Origin: an uncultured Collinsella sp.
GTDB taxonomy: Bacteria > Actinomycetota > Coriobacteriia > Coriobacteriales > Coriobacteriaceae
Length of the DNA stretch: 56,288 nt
Assembly: GCA_900541135.1 (NCBI GenBank)
Contig: UQIG01000011.1
Coordinates: 1 to 56,288, forward strand
Direction: 5' to 3'
The position numbers were made by a program, and so were the translations under genes. Under the pieces are notes generated by a model, which was not told the DNA's origin, ran no database searches, and saw only the letters and a program-made list of their open reading frames with translations. This document shows, in pieces, positions 1-7,921 of this stretch (its first letter is position 1; each line of letters begins with the position of its first letter).

Positions 1-85
1 GGGATTGGTCAAAATCGTTTGACTATTAGCGGCTAAAATCGCCCGGCGCTAACAATGCCAATTTCGACCAAAATTCGACCAACGA

Positions 86-337
86 TTGCTTGACTTCAAC
101 AGTTGCATCGCAAGCGATGCAATATCAGTCCCGCGGTCGCAGGGAGCCGAAAGGCAGCCCCTGCGCCTCGATGAAGCGAAAAAGCTGCTTGAAACCCTGC
201 TGTCACAGGAAATGGACGCGCACAGGATCGGAATGCTTCTTCCGCTCCTCCTCCTTTCTTCCGGGACGCCCGGGCGGCAAGAGCCTATTAAAAAGAGATG
301 GATGGATTTCAAACTTGGCAAATCAAGGCGTAGCTAG
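86..337 (+). pseudogene. Degraded tyrosine recombinase (integrase) fragment
   Basis: An 83-residue open frame contains a stretch resembling the start of the catalytic domain of phage-type tyrosine recombinases: RQPLRLDEAKKLLETL, then DAHRIG, a hydrophobic helix, and RWMDF where intact integrases read R/LxW-D. The usual GxRRGE box is garbled to GTPGRQEP, which looks like a small frameshift plus substitutions. No downstream HxxR or Tyr motif follows and no upstream arm-binding domain is present in the window. Two TTCGACCAA direct repeats lie just upstream (63-71, 74-82). I read this as a relic of an integrated element. The assignment rests on motif resemblance only. Confidence 0.4.
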
Positions 338-587
338 TCACTCGCGTCCAAAGCCATTTGCCTAAAAATGAATACCGCTGACCGAAATGGAAAGATGGTA
401 ACAACGAAATAGATTAGTCGCACTTGTTTTTAAGAACCGTTTGTTCCAGCCCGCCCTGTTTGCAAACACCCCAACTATCATGAAATCCGTAAACAGAGGC
501 GACATCAACACCTGACGCCGGCAAGTATGCGAGTGTCGTCTCTGCCTAAGGGGCAAGCCCCCGAGATTAGTTAGGAGAGGGGAAGAG
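338..587 (+). other. Leader region of the alpha-glucoside PTS operon
   Basis: About 250 bases without a convincing gene, between the integrase relic and the PTS operon. It ends in a strong ribosome binding site (AGGAGAGGGG at 572-581) ahead of the ATG at 588. The convergent RpiR-type regulator probably acts here, but I could not identify an operator or a convincing -35/-10 pair. Confidence 0.4.
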
Positions 588-2150
588 ATGGATAAAGTCA
601 AAACGGCCTTCCAGAACTTTGGCCGCGTTATCGTCGACCCTATTTTGTACCTTTCGGTAACGGGCATCATTTTGGCCATCGCCACGGTATGCTCGCTCGG
701 CAGCGGAGTTGTCGCAGATCTGGGCACGCTGCTCTCCGCGGCAACCAACTCCGCGGTGATCGGCAACCTGCCGGTGATTTTCGCAGTCGGCCTAACGGCA
801 GGCTTCGCAAAGAAGCAAAAATCCAACGCGGCAGTGTTTGGACTTATTAGTTACCTCATGTTCCTGTATGTCAACAACGCCTACCTGACGCTCACCGATC
901 AGCTGGCAAAAGCTGGCGCGATGGGTCTGTATGGCACTGGCCAGGCAACGGTACTGGGTCTTCAAGTTACCGATGTCAACGTCTTCGGCGGCGTACTCAT
1001 CGGATGCTTCTGCGGTTGGCTCTATAACAAACTGATCGACGTAAAGGTATCGGAGTATATCCGGATTTACGGCGGACCCCGCCTGGCCCTTCTGGCGATG
1101 GTTCCGCTGAGCATTGTCTTCGGCATCGGAGCGACTATCGTGTGGCCCCCTATCGCCAACGCCATCAGCAACGCTTCTTCATTCATCGCAGCCTCGGGTG
1201 GTCTGGGCGTTTTCATTTACGGCTTCCTGAACCGCGTCCTCGTACCTCTCGGCATGCACCACTTTATGTGGATGCCGTTTGACTACTCCGCGATTGGCGG
1301 CACGGCGGTCGTCGCCGGCCAGAGTGTTTCCGGCGCAGCAAACATCTTCTATGCCGAGCTTCCCCATATCGCCGACGGATCCCTCACCACAGTCGACCCC
1401 TCTGTCCGCTTTGCCATGTTCGGCTTTGGCAAGGAATTCGTAACCCTCGGCACCGTGCTCGCAATGATTGCGACTTCCCGTCCGGAGAATCGAAAAGCTG
1501 TCGCAGCCATGCTGGTGCCCATTTACATCACCGCCATGCTCTCCGGCATCACTGAGCCGCTCGACTTCATGATCCTGTTCGCGTCTCCGATTCTCTTGGT
1601 TGCCTACAGCCTGTTCTACGGACTGGGCGAGATGCTCCTGTTTGTCCTGGGAGTCCGCTTGCTTAACATGTACGGTGGCATCGAGCTGCTCACGCTCGGC
1701 CTGCCTTTGCCAATGGGCGTCACCAAGTTCCCGATTTACATCGTCTTGGGCATCGTGTTTGCCGCCGTTTCGTTCATCGTTCTGGCGATGGTGATCAAGA
1801 AACTCAACCTCATGACGCCCGGCCGTTCCGCAGAGTGGTCTGCAGAGGTCTCCGGAGGCAACAATGCTCTCGAGTCCTCCGGAACTCCGGAAGTCGACGC
1901 AAAACAGCAGGAAATGGTGCAGAACATCATCAACGGCCTTGGCGGCAAGGACAATATCAACACCATGGGCTGCTGCATGACTCGTCTCCGTGTCGAAGTC
2001 AAAGATCCCGACAAGGTCAACGAAGAGACCATCAAGAAGGCTATCGACAAGGGCCTGTTTAAGAACGGCACCAATGTTCAAATTGTCGTGGGAACCAACG
2101 TGCACTCCGTCTACGACCTGCTGCGTCCCATCCTTAATCTGGAAGATTAA
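588..2150 (+). CDS. glvC: PTS alpha-glucoside transporter, EIICB (Glc family)
   Basis: Membrane permease plus phosphorylation domain that imports an alpha-glucoside such as maltose and phosphorylates it at C6. The first ~410 residues are a hydrophobic EIIC domain, with GMHHFMWMPFDYSAIGG and GITEPLDFMILF typical of the Glc family. After a short linker the last ~80 residues are EIIB, with phospho-acceptor Cys463 in CMTRLRVEV. Length (520 aa) fits EIICB proteins. There is no EIIA domain, so phosphate must come from a Glc-type EIIA encoded elsewhere; the orphan EIIA at 27791-28255 is of a different (Fru/Gat) type. The GH4 phospho-glucosidase downstream and the RpiR regulator support the maltose/alpha-glucoside assignment. 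Exact sugar is inferred. Confidence 0.85.
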   Translation: MDKVKTAFQNFGRVIVDPILYLSVTGIILAIATVCSLGSGVVADLGTLLSAATNSAVIGNLPVIFAVGLTAGFAKKQKSNAAVFGLISYLMFLYVNNAYLTLTDQLAKAGAMGLYGTGQATVLGLQVTDVNVFGGVLIGCFCGWLYNKLIDVKVSEYIRIYGGPRLALLAMVPLSIVFGIGATIVWPPIANAISNASSFIAASGGLGVFIYGFLNRVLVPLGMHHFMWMPFDYSAIGGTAVVAGQSVSGAANIFYAELPHIADGSLTTVDPSVRFAMFGFGKEFVTLGTVLAMIATSRPENRKAVAAMLVPIYITAMLSGITEPLDFMILFASPILLVAYSLFYGLGEMLLFVLGVRLLNMYGGIELLTLGLPLPMGVTKFPIYIVLGIVFAAVSFIVLAMVIKKLNLMTPGRSAEWSAEVSGGNNALESSGTPEVDAKQQEMVQNIINGLGGKDNINTMGCCMTRLRVEVKDPDKVNEETIKKAIDKGLFKNGTNVQIVVGTNVHSVYDLLRPILNLED

Positions 2151-2188
2151 CAGTCGCGTAATCGATAAGCGATAAGCGAGGAGACCTC

Positions 2189-2458
2189 ATGTTGACCAAA
2201 ACGTTTCATTCAATCCGAGGCATGTTCGAACGCCTGCTCAACATGTACAAAGAAAAGTCGACAAGGGGTCTTCTCGTACTTATGGCTGCATTCGCATGTG
2301 GTTTTATCTGGCCGCTCCTGGGTCTACTCGCTGCGGTTTGGACCCGGCGTTCAGGAAGGCACGCGGACGCAGGCAGCATTGCAGGCATGGCGGCGGTCAT
2401 CAACATCGCTACCTACTTCGTGCAGATAGTAACCAAGATTGTCTGCAGCTCAATTTGA
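2189..2458 (+). CDS. Small membrane protein in the alpha-glucoside operon
   Basis: An 89-residue protein with a good ribosome binding site (GAGGAGACCTC before ATG 2189), 38 bases after the EIICB gene and 19 before the chosen glvA start, so almost certainly co-transcribed. It has a positively charged N-terminus, a hydrophobic segment around residues 30-50 (LLVLMAAFACGFIWPLLGLLAAV), a charged loop (RRSGRHADAG) and a second hydrophobic segment to the end. I do not recognise the family. Position suggests a role linked to the transporter, which is inference. Confidence 0.6.
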   Translation: MLTKTFHSIRGMFERLLNMYKEKSTRGLLVLMAAFACGFIWPLLGLLAAVWTRRSGRHADAGSIAGMAAVINIATYFVQIVTKIVCSSI

Positions 2459-2477
2459 TTTGAAAGGCATGAACAAC

Positions 2478-3806
2478 ATGAACGGATACAAGATTGTCAT
2501 CTGCGGCGGCGGCAGCACCTATACCGCCGGTATCGTCAAAGACCTGATTGATCAAAAGGACGAACTGGGGATTCGTGAGCTTTGGCTCTATGACATCGAC
2601 AAGGAACGCCAGGACACGGTCGCTGTGGTGGTTAAGGCAGTTATCGATGACCTTGCCCCCGAGATCCCCTTGCATGTAACCGTCGACCCCAAAGAGGCGT
2701 TTACAGATGCGAACTTTGTTATGGCGCAGATGCGCGTGGGCGGGCTCAAGATGCGTATCCAGGATGAGCAGATCAGCCTGCGCCATGGCGTAGTCGGCCA
2801 AGAGACCTGCGGAGCAGGTGGCATGGCCTATGGCATGAGGACCATCTTCCCCATGTGCGAGCTTGTCGATTTCTGCGAGGAGTACGCCTGCAAGGACTAC
2901 TGGATCGTCAACTACTCTAACCCCGCTGCCATCGTAGCCAAGGCGATGCACAAGCTGCGTCCAAACGCTCGCATTCTCGACATCTGCGATATGCCGGTAG
3001 AGATTGAAGCCCGCATGGCGGAGATTTTGGGCTGCGAACTCGACGACATTGAAGTCGACTACTTTGGCCTCAATCACTTTGGGTGGTATACCAGCGTACG
3101 CTGCAAGGGCGTCGACGTTACGGACAAGCTCAAAGAGCACGTGCGTAAGTACGGTTACATTTCCGAGGCAAGCCTCAATGACGCATTGGTAAAGGACCCA
3201 GACTGGGCCCACACCTTCAAGAATGCGGCAACGATTTCTACGCTATTCCAGGATTACCTCCCCAACACCTATTACCAGTATTACCTGTTGCCCGATGCCT
3301 GCGTGGAGTACATGGACATCAATAACACGCGTGGCATGCAGGTCGTAAACGGCCGCGAAAAGCGTATCTTCGACGCATCTGCGGCGCTTAAGCGCGGTGA
3401 AAAGGTCGATCTCACGCAGTTCTACGTAGGCGTCCACGGCAGGTTCATTGTCGATGTCGTCAAGTCCCTGGCGAAGGATTTGCGCCATCGCCAGCTGGTG
3501 ATTGTGCCCAATAATGGCGCAATCGAGAATCTCTCGGACGACGCGACCGTCGAGATTCCGGCGTACATCACCGATCGAGGAGCCGAACCGGTCCGCGTCG
3601 GGAAGATTCCCCGCTTCTACAAGGGCCTTATCGAGCAGCAGGATGCCTGCGAGGGCCTTGTGGTCGAGGCCGTTATCGAGGGCTCCTACCAGAAGGCACT
3701 CGAGGCCTTCACCCTCAATCGCACGATTCCCTCAGCGCGCGTGGCTAAGGAAGTCTTGGACGACATGATCGAGGCGAACAAGGGCTATTGGCCTGAGCTG
3801 AAGTAG
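2478..3806 (+). CDS. glvA: 6-phospho-alpha-glucosidase, glycoside hydrolase family 4
   Basis: Hydrolyses the maltose 6'-phosphate (or other phospho-alpha-glucoside) delivered by the EIICB transporter to glucose and glucose 6-phosphate. GH4 enzymes use NAD+ and a divalent metal. The N-terminus has the dinucleotide fold motif CGGGSTYT. The metal-site cysteine lies in ICDMPVE and the histidine in GLNHFGWYTS, both as in Bacillus GlvA. Further GlvA-like blocks are LPNTYYQYYLLPD, NNGAIENL and EANKGYWPELK at the C-terminus. Start: ATG 2478 gives MNGYKIVICGGG with GAAAGG ten bases upstream; ATG 2469 is too close to that site, and a TTG at 2439 overlaps the upstream gene. Confidence 0.88.
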   Translation: MNGYKIVICGGGSTYTAGIVKDLIDQKDELGIRELWLYDIDKERQDTVAVVVKAVIDDLAPEIPLHVTVDPKEAFTDANFVMAQMRVGGLKMRIQDEQISLRHGVVGQETCGAGGMAYGMRTIFPMCELVDFCEEYACKDYWIVNYSNPAAIVAKAMHKLRPNARILDICDMPVEIEARMAEILGCELDDIEVDYFGLNHFGWYTSVRCKGVDVTDKLKEHVRKYGYISEASLNDALVKDPDWAHTFKNAATISTLFQDYLPNTYYQYYLLPDACVEYMDINNTRGMQVVNGREKRIFDASAALKRGEKVDLTQFYVGVHGRFIVDVVKSLAKDLRHRQLVIVPNNGAIENLSDDATVEIPAYITDRGAEPVRVGKIPRFYKGLIEQQDACEGLVVEAVIEGSYQKALEAFTLNRTIPSARVAKEVLDDMIEANKGYWPELK

Positions 3807-3830
3807 AGAAGCCATCCAGATAGCAAAAGC

Positions 3831-3875
3831 ACAAAAGGTGGCCTCAAGGCAAAATGCTTTGGGGTCACCTTTTGT
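3831..3875. terminator. Bidirectional terminator between glvA and the regulator
   Basis: Inverted repeat ACAAAAGGTG...CACCTTTTGT lies between two convergent genes. The stem ends are A-rich on one side and T-rich on the other, so it can stop transcription from both directions. Confidence 0.75.
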
Positions 3876-3879
3876 ATGA

Positions 3880-4737
3880 CTAAATCTCCGCAAAACTCGT
3901 AAAGATGAACGAATCGGCCTCGTGTTTTACACGATAGTTCTCTTGATAATCCTGATTGAATATAAGCGAATAAATAACCTGAAGCGTATGCGTGAGCGAG
4001 ATCATGGAAGAGTAATTGGCAACCTTTCCAATCACGCGCTCTGATTTTGGAATGAGCAAGACAGTGTCGCATTGCCTGGCGAGCGCCGAATCAGAAAACG
4101 CCGTGATTAAACACGGCTTGATTCCGCGCTCGGAAAGAGCGGCGGCGTATTTGGAATAATCATAGTGAATGCCGCTGTAGCTTAGGAATAAAAACAGGTC
4201 GCCGGGCCTACCGTTCTTAACGTGCAGTGTCTGCAGGCCACCGTCGTCCGCCATGGTGACATGACGATCGAGCTTGAGAAGATTGTTGCGAAAGATACAT
4301 CCCGCCAGATAGCTTTCCCCTTTAGCAAAGATGTAAATTCGCGGGGCGCTAAGAACTGCCTTGGCGATTATGCTCAATTTGGCGCTATCGAGCTCGATTT
4401 TCGTTTGATCTATGACGCCCTTCAGGAGATTTGCAAGGTTGCCCTCGATGGCCTCAATTGAATCGGTACTGCCAAAAGGACGATTGTGATCGACAGTGGC
4501 AGCCAGAAGATAGTCTCCGCTTATCTCCTGGATGAGCTGCATGATCAACTCTCGATAGCCGCTTAGGCCCAATTTCTTACAAAAGCGGATGATTGTCGCG
4601 TTCGAGGTGTAAGTCTCCTGTGCGAGCTTTGCCATAGTGAGGGTCTTAAGGTCGCCGGTATGATTGAGCAGATAGGTAGCAATGGCTCGGTCGGTTTCAT
4701 TAAAAGACGCGCTGTTACGCAGGCTGTCAAGAATCAT
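3880..4737 (-). CDS. RpiR/MurR-family transcriptional regulator
   Basis: A 285-residue phospho-sugar-responsive DNA-binding protein. The N-terminal helix-turn-helix of the RpiR type covers roughly residues 1-75 (TMAKLAQETYTSNATIIRFCKKLGLSGYREL). It is followed by a SIS sugar-isomerase-like domain at about 115-250 (IYIFAKGESYLAGCIF, LFLFLSYSGIHYDYSKYAA). The gene converges on the glv operon across a shared terminator, matching GlvR/RpiR regulators next to GH4 and PTS genes. It probably senses a phosphorylated sugar and controls the operon starting at 588. Whether it activates or represses cannot be told from sequence. Start ATG 4737 gives a standard N-terminus (MILDSLRNSASFNETDRAIA). Confidence 0.85.
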   Translation of the reverse strand: MILDSLRNSASFNETDRAIATYLLNHTGDLKTLTMAKLAQETYTSNATIIRFCKKLGLSGYRELIMQLIQEISGDYLLAATVDHNRPFGSTDSIEAIEGNLANLLKGVIDQTKIELDSAKLSIIAKAVLSAPRIYIFAKGESYLAGCIFRNNLLKLDRHVTMADDGGLQTLHVKNGRPGDLFLFLSYSGIHYDYSKYAAALSERGIKPCLITAFSDSALARQCDTVLLIPKSERVIGKVANYSSMISLTHTLQVIYSLIFNQDYQENYRVKHEADSFIFTSFAEI

Positions 4738-5280
4738 GGTCGCTCCGATCGCTTTAGTTTGCCACTTAATTATGTCATTATCAAAACGACGGGCAGCTCT
4801 TCATGCGCTGACTCATGTCCTGCAATCTCTCTTCTGATATTCCGCATGCTTCGGCAACATTATTTGTGCGGAGCGCATCGCTCAAGTCGCAGCGAACAGA
4901 TACGAAGAAGTTCCATTGCCAGAATTCATTGCCCGCTTTGAGACGCAGAGACGGCCTCCGAACAAGCTACATGCGGACTTGAGACAGCATAGCGCTCGCC
5001 CGTCGGCATCCTACAACCCGTATCCCCCACTCCCCTGTTTCCGTGTTGAGAGCAATAGACGGGGTTCCAAGGGGACTCGTCCCTTTGGCGCGCAAGGTCC
5101 GGGGATGGCGCGGTCCATCCCCGGCACTATTATTAGCTAAGGACCGCCGAAACTCCTCCCAATTGGAGTTTATCGGTCGATAAGTCAAGCCGACCGGCCC
5201 GCGATTATCAATGGTTTATTTGCTTCACATAATAAATTGACTCAGGATTCACCCGCAATTCACCCGCAAAGTAAACTGAT
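4738..5280. other. Gene-free region with a cluster of hairpins
   Basis: About 540 bases with no convincing gene; the small open frames have no ribosome binding site or recognisable protein character. Structure is concentrated at 5067-5196: CCAAGGGGAC/GTCCCTTTGG (5067-5088), a perfect 10-bp stem CCGGGGATGG/CCATCCCCGG (5099-5124), AACTCC/GGAGTT (5151-5170), which can be extended by GACCG/CGGTC (5142-5178), and CGGTCG/CGACCG (5174-5196). The last two pairings compete for the same bases. A perfect 11-bp tandem repeat, TTCACCCGCAA, is at 5248-5269. The promoter of the RpiR gene should lie near 4745-4800, but I could not define it. Confidence 0.5.
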
Positions 5281-5317
5281 AAAGAAAAAGCTCGGAAGCA
5301 ATTTTGCTTCCGAGCTG
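5281..5317 (-). terminator. Terminator of the initiator tRNA
   Basis: On the minus strand, a stem AGCTCGGAAGC/GCTTCCGAGCT is followed by TTTTTCTTT, a classic Rho-independent terminator directly downstream of the tRNA. Confidence 0.85.
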
Positions 5318-5325
5318 CAAGTTCT

Positions 5326-5402
5326 TGGTCGCGGGGGCAGGATTTGAACCTACGACCTCCGGGTTATGAGCCCGGCGAGCTACCAGACTGCTCCACCCCG
5401 CA
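5326..5402 (-). tRNA. tRNA-fMet (CAT), initiator
   Basis: A complete 77-nt cloverleaf with encoded CCA. The anticodon is CAT, in GGGCTCATAACCC. The three G:C pairs at the base of the anticodon stem mark it as an initiator. The 1:72 position is U:G here instead of the common C:A mismatch, so the end of the acceptor is still weakly paired. The D-arm (GGAGCAGTCTGGTAGCTC) and T-loop (GGTTCAAATCC) are standard. Confidence 0.95.
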
Positions 5403-5433
5403 ATGTCTGGGCGCCTCATGTGCGCAAGAAAGA

Positions 5434-5462
5434 ATATTACGCGGGAGTTCGGTAAACGGCAA
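5434..5462 (-). promoter_or_regulatory. Promoter of tRNA-fMet
   Basis: On the minus strand, TTGCCG (-35) and TAATAT (-10) are separated by exactly 17 bases, about 32 bases before the tRNA. A sigma70-type promoter is the simplest reading. Confidence 0.6.
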
Positions 5463-5598
5463 GGAAAATCTCGTAGAGCATAATTCCTTCATATTTAAAC
5501 CCCTCAGCCCCTATCACCGTAAACGAATCGCAGCCGAGCGCCGTCGACGGCACGTATACAATGGTGCGCGTCCTTTTATGCCAACACTGGGAGTAGAC

Positions 5599-6372
5599 AT
5601 GCTGCTCGCTATCGATATGGGAAACACGCAGACGGCCATGGGCCTGTTTGACGGAGACGAGCTGGTGCAGTCGTGGCGCATGCCCACCGACCGCTCTTAT
5701 ACCGCCGACGAGATCCATGTGCGCCTGATGGGTTTCTTTAAAATGTACGGCCTTTCGCTCGACGCGGTCGACGCGATCGCCTTTGCGGGCGTGGTGCCGC
5801 AGCTCTCGCGCGAATGGCACGCCGTGGCCGACCGCATTGCCGCGGACGCCATCGTCATCGGGCCGCAGACGGCCGCGGTGACCAAGCTGCGCGCGGCGCG
5901 CCCCCAGGCCGTAGGTGCCGATCGCGTCGCCAACGCCGTTGCGGCCGAGACTTTCTACGGCGCGCCGGCAATCGTGGTGGACTTTGGCACCGCGACCAAT
6001 ATCGACGTCATCGATGAGGACGGTTATTACATTGGCGGAGCGATTGCGCCAGGCATCCGCATTTCGATGGACGCGCTCGCCGCCCGAGCCGCCAAGCTCG
6101 CCAGCGTTCCGCTCGAGGCGCCCGAGCACGCCATCGGCCGCGATACCGAGGAGTGCATCAAAGTCGGCGCCGTAACGGGTGCCGCGGCCATGGCCGAGGG
6201 CCTGGTCGCGCGCATGAAGCGCGAGCTGGGGCGCGAAGACGCCACCGTTATCGCCACGGGCGGCCTCGCCGGCATCGTCGCCGATTCGACCGATGCCTTC
6301 GACGTGGTCGACGGCCAACTCACCATCAAAGGCATCTGCGAAATCTACCGCCGCATGCAGGAGCTGGGGTAG
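5599..6372 (+). CDS. coaX: Type III pantothenate kinase
   Basis: Phosphorylates pantothenate, the first step of coenzyme A synthesis in the cytoplasm. It belongs to the ASKHA-fold type III enzymes, which are not inhibited by CoA. Motifs: phosphate-binding DMGNTQTAMG at the N-terminus, substrate motif GADRVANAVA, and DFGTATNIDVID. Length 257 aa matches the family. Start: ATG 5599 (MLLAIDMGNT) is preceded by GGGAG. The open frame extends upstream through the antisense of the tRNA, but those codons do not encode family sequence. ATG 5578 is an alternative adding seven residues. It appears to be a single-gene unit between a tRNA and a convergent ATPase gene. Confidence 0.93.
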   Translation: MLLAIDMGNTQTAMGLFDGDELVQSWRMPTDRSYTADEIHVRLMGFFKMYGLSLDAVDAIAFAGVVPQLSREWHAVADRIAADAIVIGPQTAAVTKLRAARPQAVGADRVANAVAAETFYGAPAIVVDFGTATNIDVIDEDGYYIGGAIAPGIRISMDALAARAAKLASVPLEAPEHAIGRDTEECIKVGAVTGAAAMAEGLVARMKRELGREDATVIATGGLAGIVADSTDAFDVVDGQLTIKGICEIYRRMQELG

Positions 6373-6420
6373 GACGGGGACCTAGGTCGAGCACGAGCGG
6401 CGAACTAGGCGACGCATTGG

Positions 6421-6465
6421 TCCTATTCCTCAAAATCGAGAATTTTTTAGTTTTGAGGAATAGGA
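6421..6465. repeat. Palindrome copy A downstream of the DUF4143 ATPase gene
   Basis: TCCTATTCCTCAAAA...TTTTGAGGAATAGGA, a 15-bp inverted repeat around an AT-rich loop, seven bases beyond the stop codon of the ATPase gene. The central 41 bases match copy B (7696-7736) at 38 positions. It could also work as a terminator. Confidence 0.85.
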
Positions 6466-6472
6466 CTTTCTG

Positions 6473-7669
6473 CTACGTCTCACCGCACAGCCACCTCGCC
6501 AGGTCCACGATCTGCACCCCATTGCGGTCCGTGGCCTCGTGATGCGTGCGGGCGAGAATCATCTTGGGGTACGCGTCGCCAATGCTCAGCAGTGGTGAAA
6601 TCTCGCGTTCAAATGTCTTATCCGAGCTGATGTCGTCGCTCACCTGAATGTAGAGCTTCTCGCTTCGCTTGATTGCTACAAAGTCTATTTCCTTTTTATA
6701 GAGTACGCCGACGTATACCTCGTATCCGCGGCGCAGCAGCTCGATGGCCACCATGTTCTCGTACACGCGGCCCCAATCCATATCGCGTGTACCGAGCAGT
6801 GCGTATTTAAACGCATGGTCCGCCAGATAGTACTTCTCGCCGCTCTTAAGGTATTTTTTGCCGCGAATGTCGTATCGACGAACTTTATAGAAGGCAAACG
6901 CATCGCACAGGTACCCCATGTACGTGCCGACGGTCTTGTTCGTAATCTTTAGCCCATCCGCATTTAATGCATCAGTAATGTTGCGTGCCGACGTAATGTT
7001 GGAAACGTTGTCCATCATGTAATCGGCAATGCGCAGCAGCGCCGATTCGTTTCTCACGTTATGCCGCTGCACGATATCTCTCACAATGAGCGTCTTAAAG
7101 ACGTTGGAGAGATATTGATAGCGCTGCTCCTGCAGTGGATAAGGGTAAGAGCCAGACATGCCGCCGGTTCTCGCGTACCCATCGAAGTCGCGGTCGACCT
7201 CGCTCTCGTCGCCATAGAGACGATACTCCTCAAACGAGAATGGGAAAACCTCGATCTCGAAGGTGCGCCCCGTAAAGAGCGTTGACAGATCGCTCGACAG
7301 CAAAAAGGCGTTCGATCCGGTGATGAAGATGTCGTACTGCTCGGATGCGTGAAGGCTGTTGATCGCACGCTCAAAACCGTCGCACATCTGAACTTCATCG
7401 ATAAGCAGAAAGTTATGCTTGCCGGCCACTCGATGCTCTTTTACATAGGTGAGCAACGCGTGATACTCGAGCAGGTTCTCGAACTCATCGAGGTTGTAGT
7501 TGATATGGATGACATTCGAATTGGACAGATTCGCCTCCACGTAATCGCGGAGGGCCTCGAGCAATTTTGACTTACCGCTACGGCGGATGCCCGTTATGAC
7601 CTTGATGTCCGGCACGCCAATAAGGCTCGTCAACGTGTCCATATATGACGTTCTATTGATGAGTTTCAT
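6473..7669 (-). CDS. AAA ATPase with DUF4143 domain
   Basis: A 398-residue protein of the widespread AAA_14/DUF4143 family. The N-terminal ATPase shows Walker A GIRRSGKSKLL, Walker B FLLIDEVQ and a sensor-like FITGSNAFLLSS. A winged-helix-like middle contains the phrase ITNKTVGTYMGYLCDAFAFYKV. The C-terminal part has VYENMVAIELLRRGYEVYVG...KEIDFVA...YIQVS, the PD-(D/E)XK-like region typical of DUF4143. Cellular role is not known for the family; members are often multi-copy and behave as accessory genes. The gene is flanked by three copies of one palindrome, two upstream and one right after the stop. Start ATG 7669 follows GAGGCCCC. Confidence 0.8.
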   Translation of the reverse strand: MKLINRTSYMDTLTSLIGVPDIKVITGIRRSGKSKLLEALRDYVEANLSNSNVIHINYNLDEFENLLEYHALLTYVKEHRVAGKHNFLLIDEVQMCDGFERAINSLHASEQYDIFITGSNAFLLSSDLSTLFTGRTFEIEVFPFSFEEYRLYGDESEVDRDFDGYARTGGMSGSYPYPLQEQRYQYLSNVFKTLIVRDIVQRHNVRNESALLRIADYMMDNVSNITSARNITDALNADGLKITNKTVGTYMGYLCDAFAFYKVRRYDIRGKKYLKSGEKYYLADHAFKYALLGTRDMDWGRVYENMVAIELLRRGYEVYVGVLYKKEIDFVAIKRSEKLYIQVSDDISSDKTFEREISPLLSIGDAYPKMILARTHHEATDRNGVQIVDLARWLCGET

Positions 7670-7695
7670 TGGGGCCTCCTCGCGGTCTTTTATCG

Positions 7696-7736
7696 CTATT
7701 CCTCAAAAACGAAAATTTTTCAGTTTTGAGGAATAG
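7696..7736. repeat. Palindrome copy B in the ATPase gene's upstream region
   Basis: CTATTCCTCAAAA...TTTTGAGGAATAG, 26 bases upstream of the ATPase start codon, so it overlaps the expected promoter or 5' leader and could be an operator. Confidence 0.85.
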
Positions 7737-7780
7737 GCTCTGTAGCGAATATACCTCGCGAAAGGCCGAGCTGCCTTAAT

Positions 7781-7822
7781 CCTATTCCTCAAAAACGAAA
7801 ATTTTTCAGTTTTGAGGAATAA
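7781..7822. repeat. Palindrome copy C
   Basis: Nearly identical to copy B (only the last stem bases differ) and in the same orientation, 44 bases further out. It marks the outer limit of the ATPase cassette beside the next operon's terminator. Confidence 0.85.
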
Positions 7823-7854
7823 AGCGCTGGCAACCCATTCCCCAGATAGGCGAA

Positions 7855-7882
7855 ACCCTCCCCGGCACAGGCCGAGGAGGGT
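7855..7882 (-). terminator. Terminator of the folate/biotin-ligase-like operon
   Basis: Minus-strand stem ACCCTCCTCGGC/GCCGGGGAGGGT with a four-base loop, followed by TTTCGC, 39 bases past the stop of the last gene. The T-run is short. Confidence 0.6.
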
Positions 7883-7921
7883 CTTGTTGTCATGTCTATC
7901 TTTGGGCGCGAACGCCCCGCG

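Noticed and set aside
4916..5188. Short open frames in the gap beside tRNA-fMet
   Set aside because: No ribosome binding site, composition unlike nearby genes, and they lie over a cluster of hairpins.
5344..5598. N-terminal extension of CoaX
   Set aside because: The frame is open through the antisense of tRNA-fMet, but these residues are not part of the kinase family and there is a ribosome binding site before ATG 5599.
6421..7822. Insertion sequence with transposase
   Set aside because: The bracketed gene is an AAA/DUF4143 ATPase with no DDE or HUH motifs, and the flanking repeats are in direct, not inverted, orientation; I kept it as a cassette of unknown nature.
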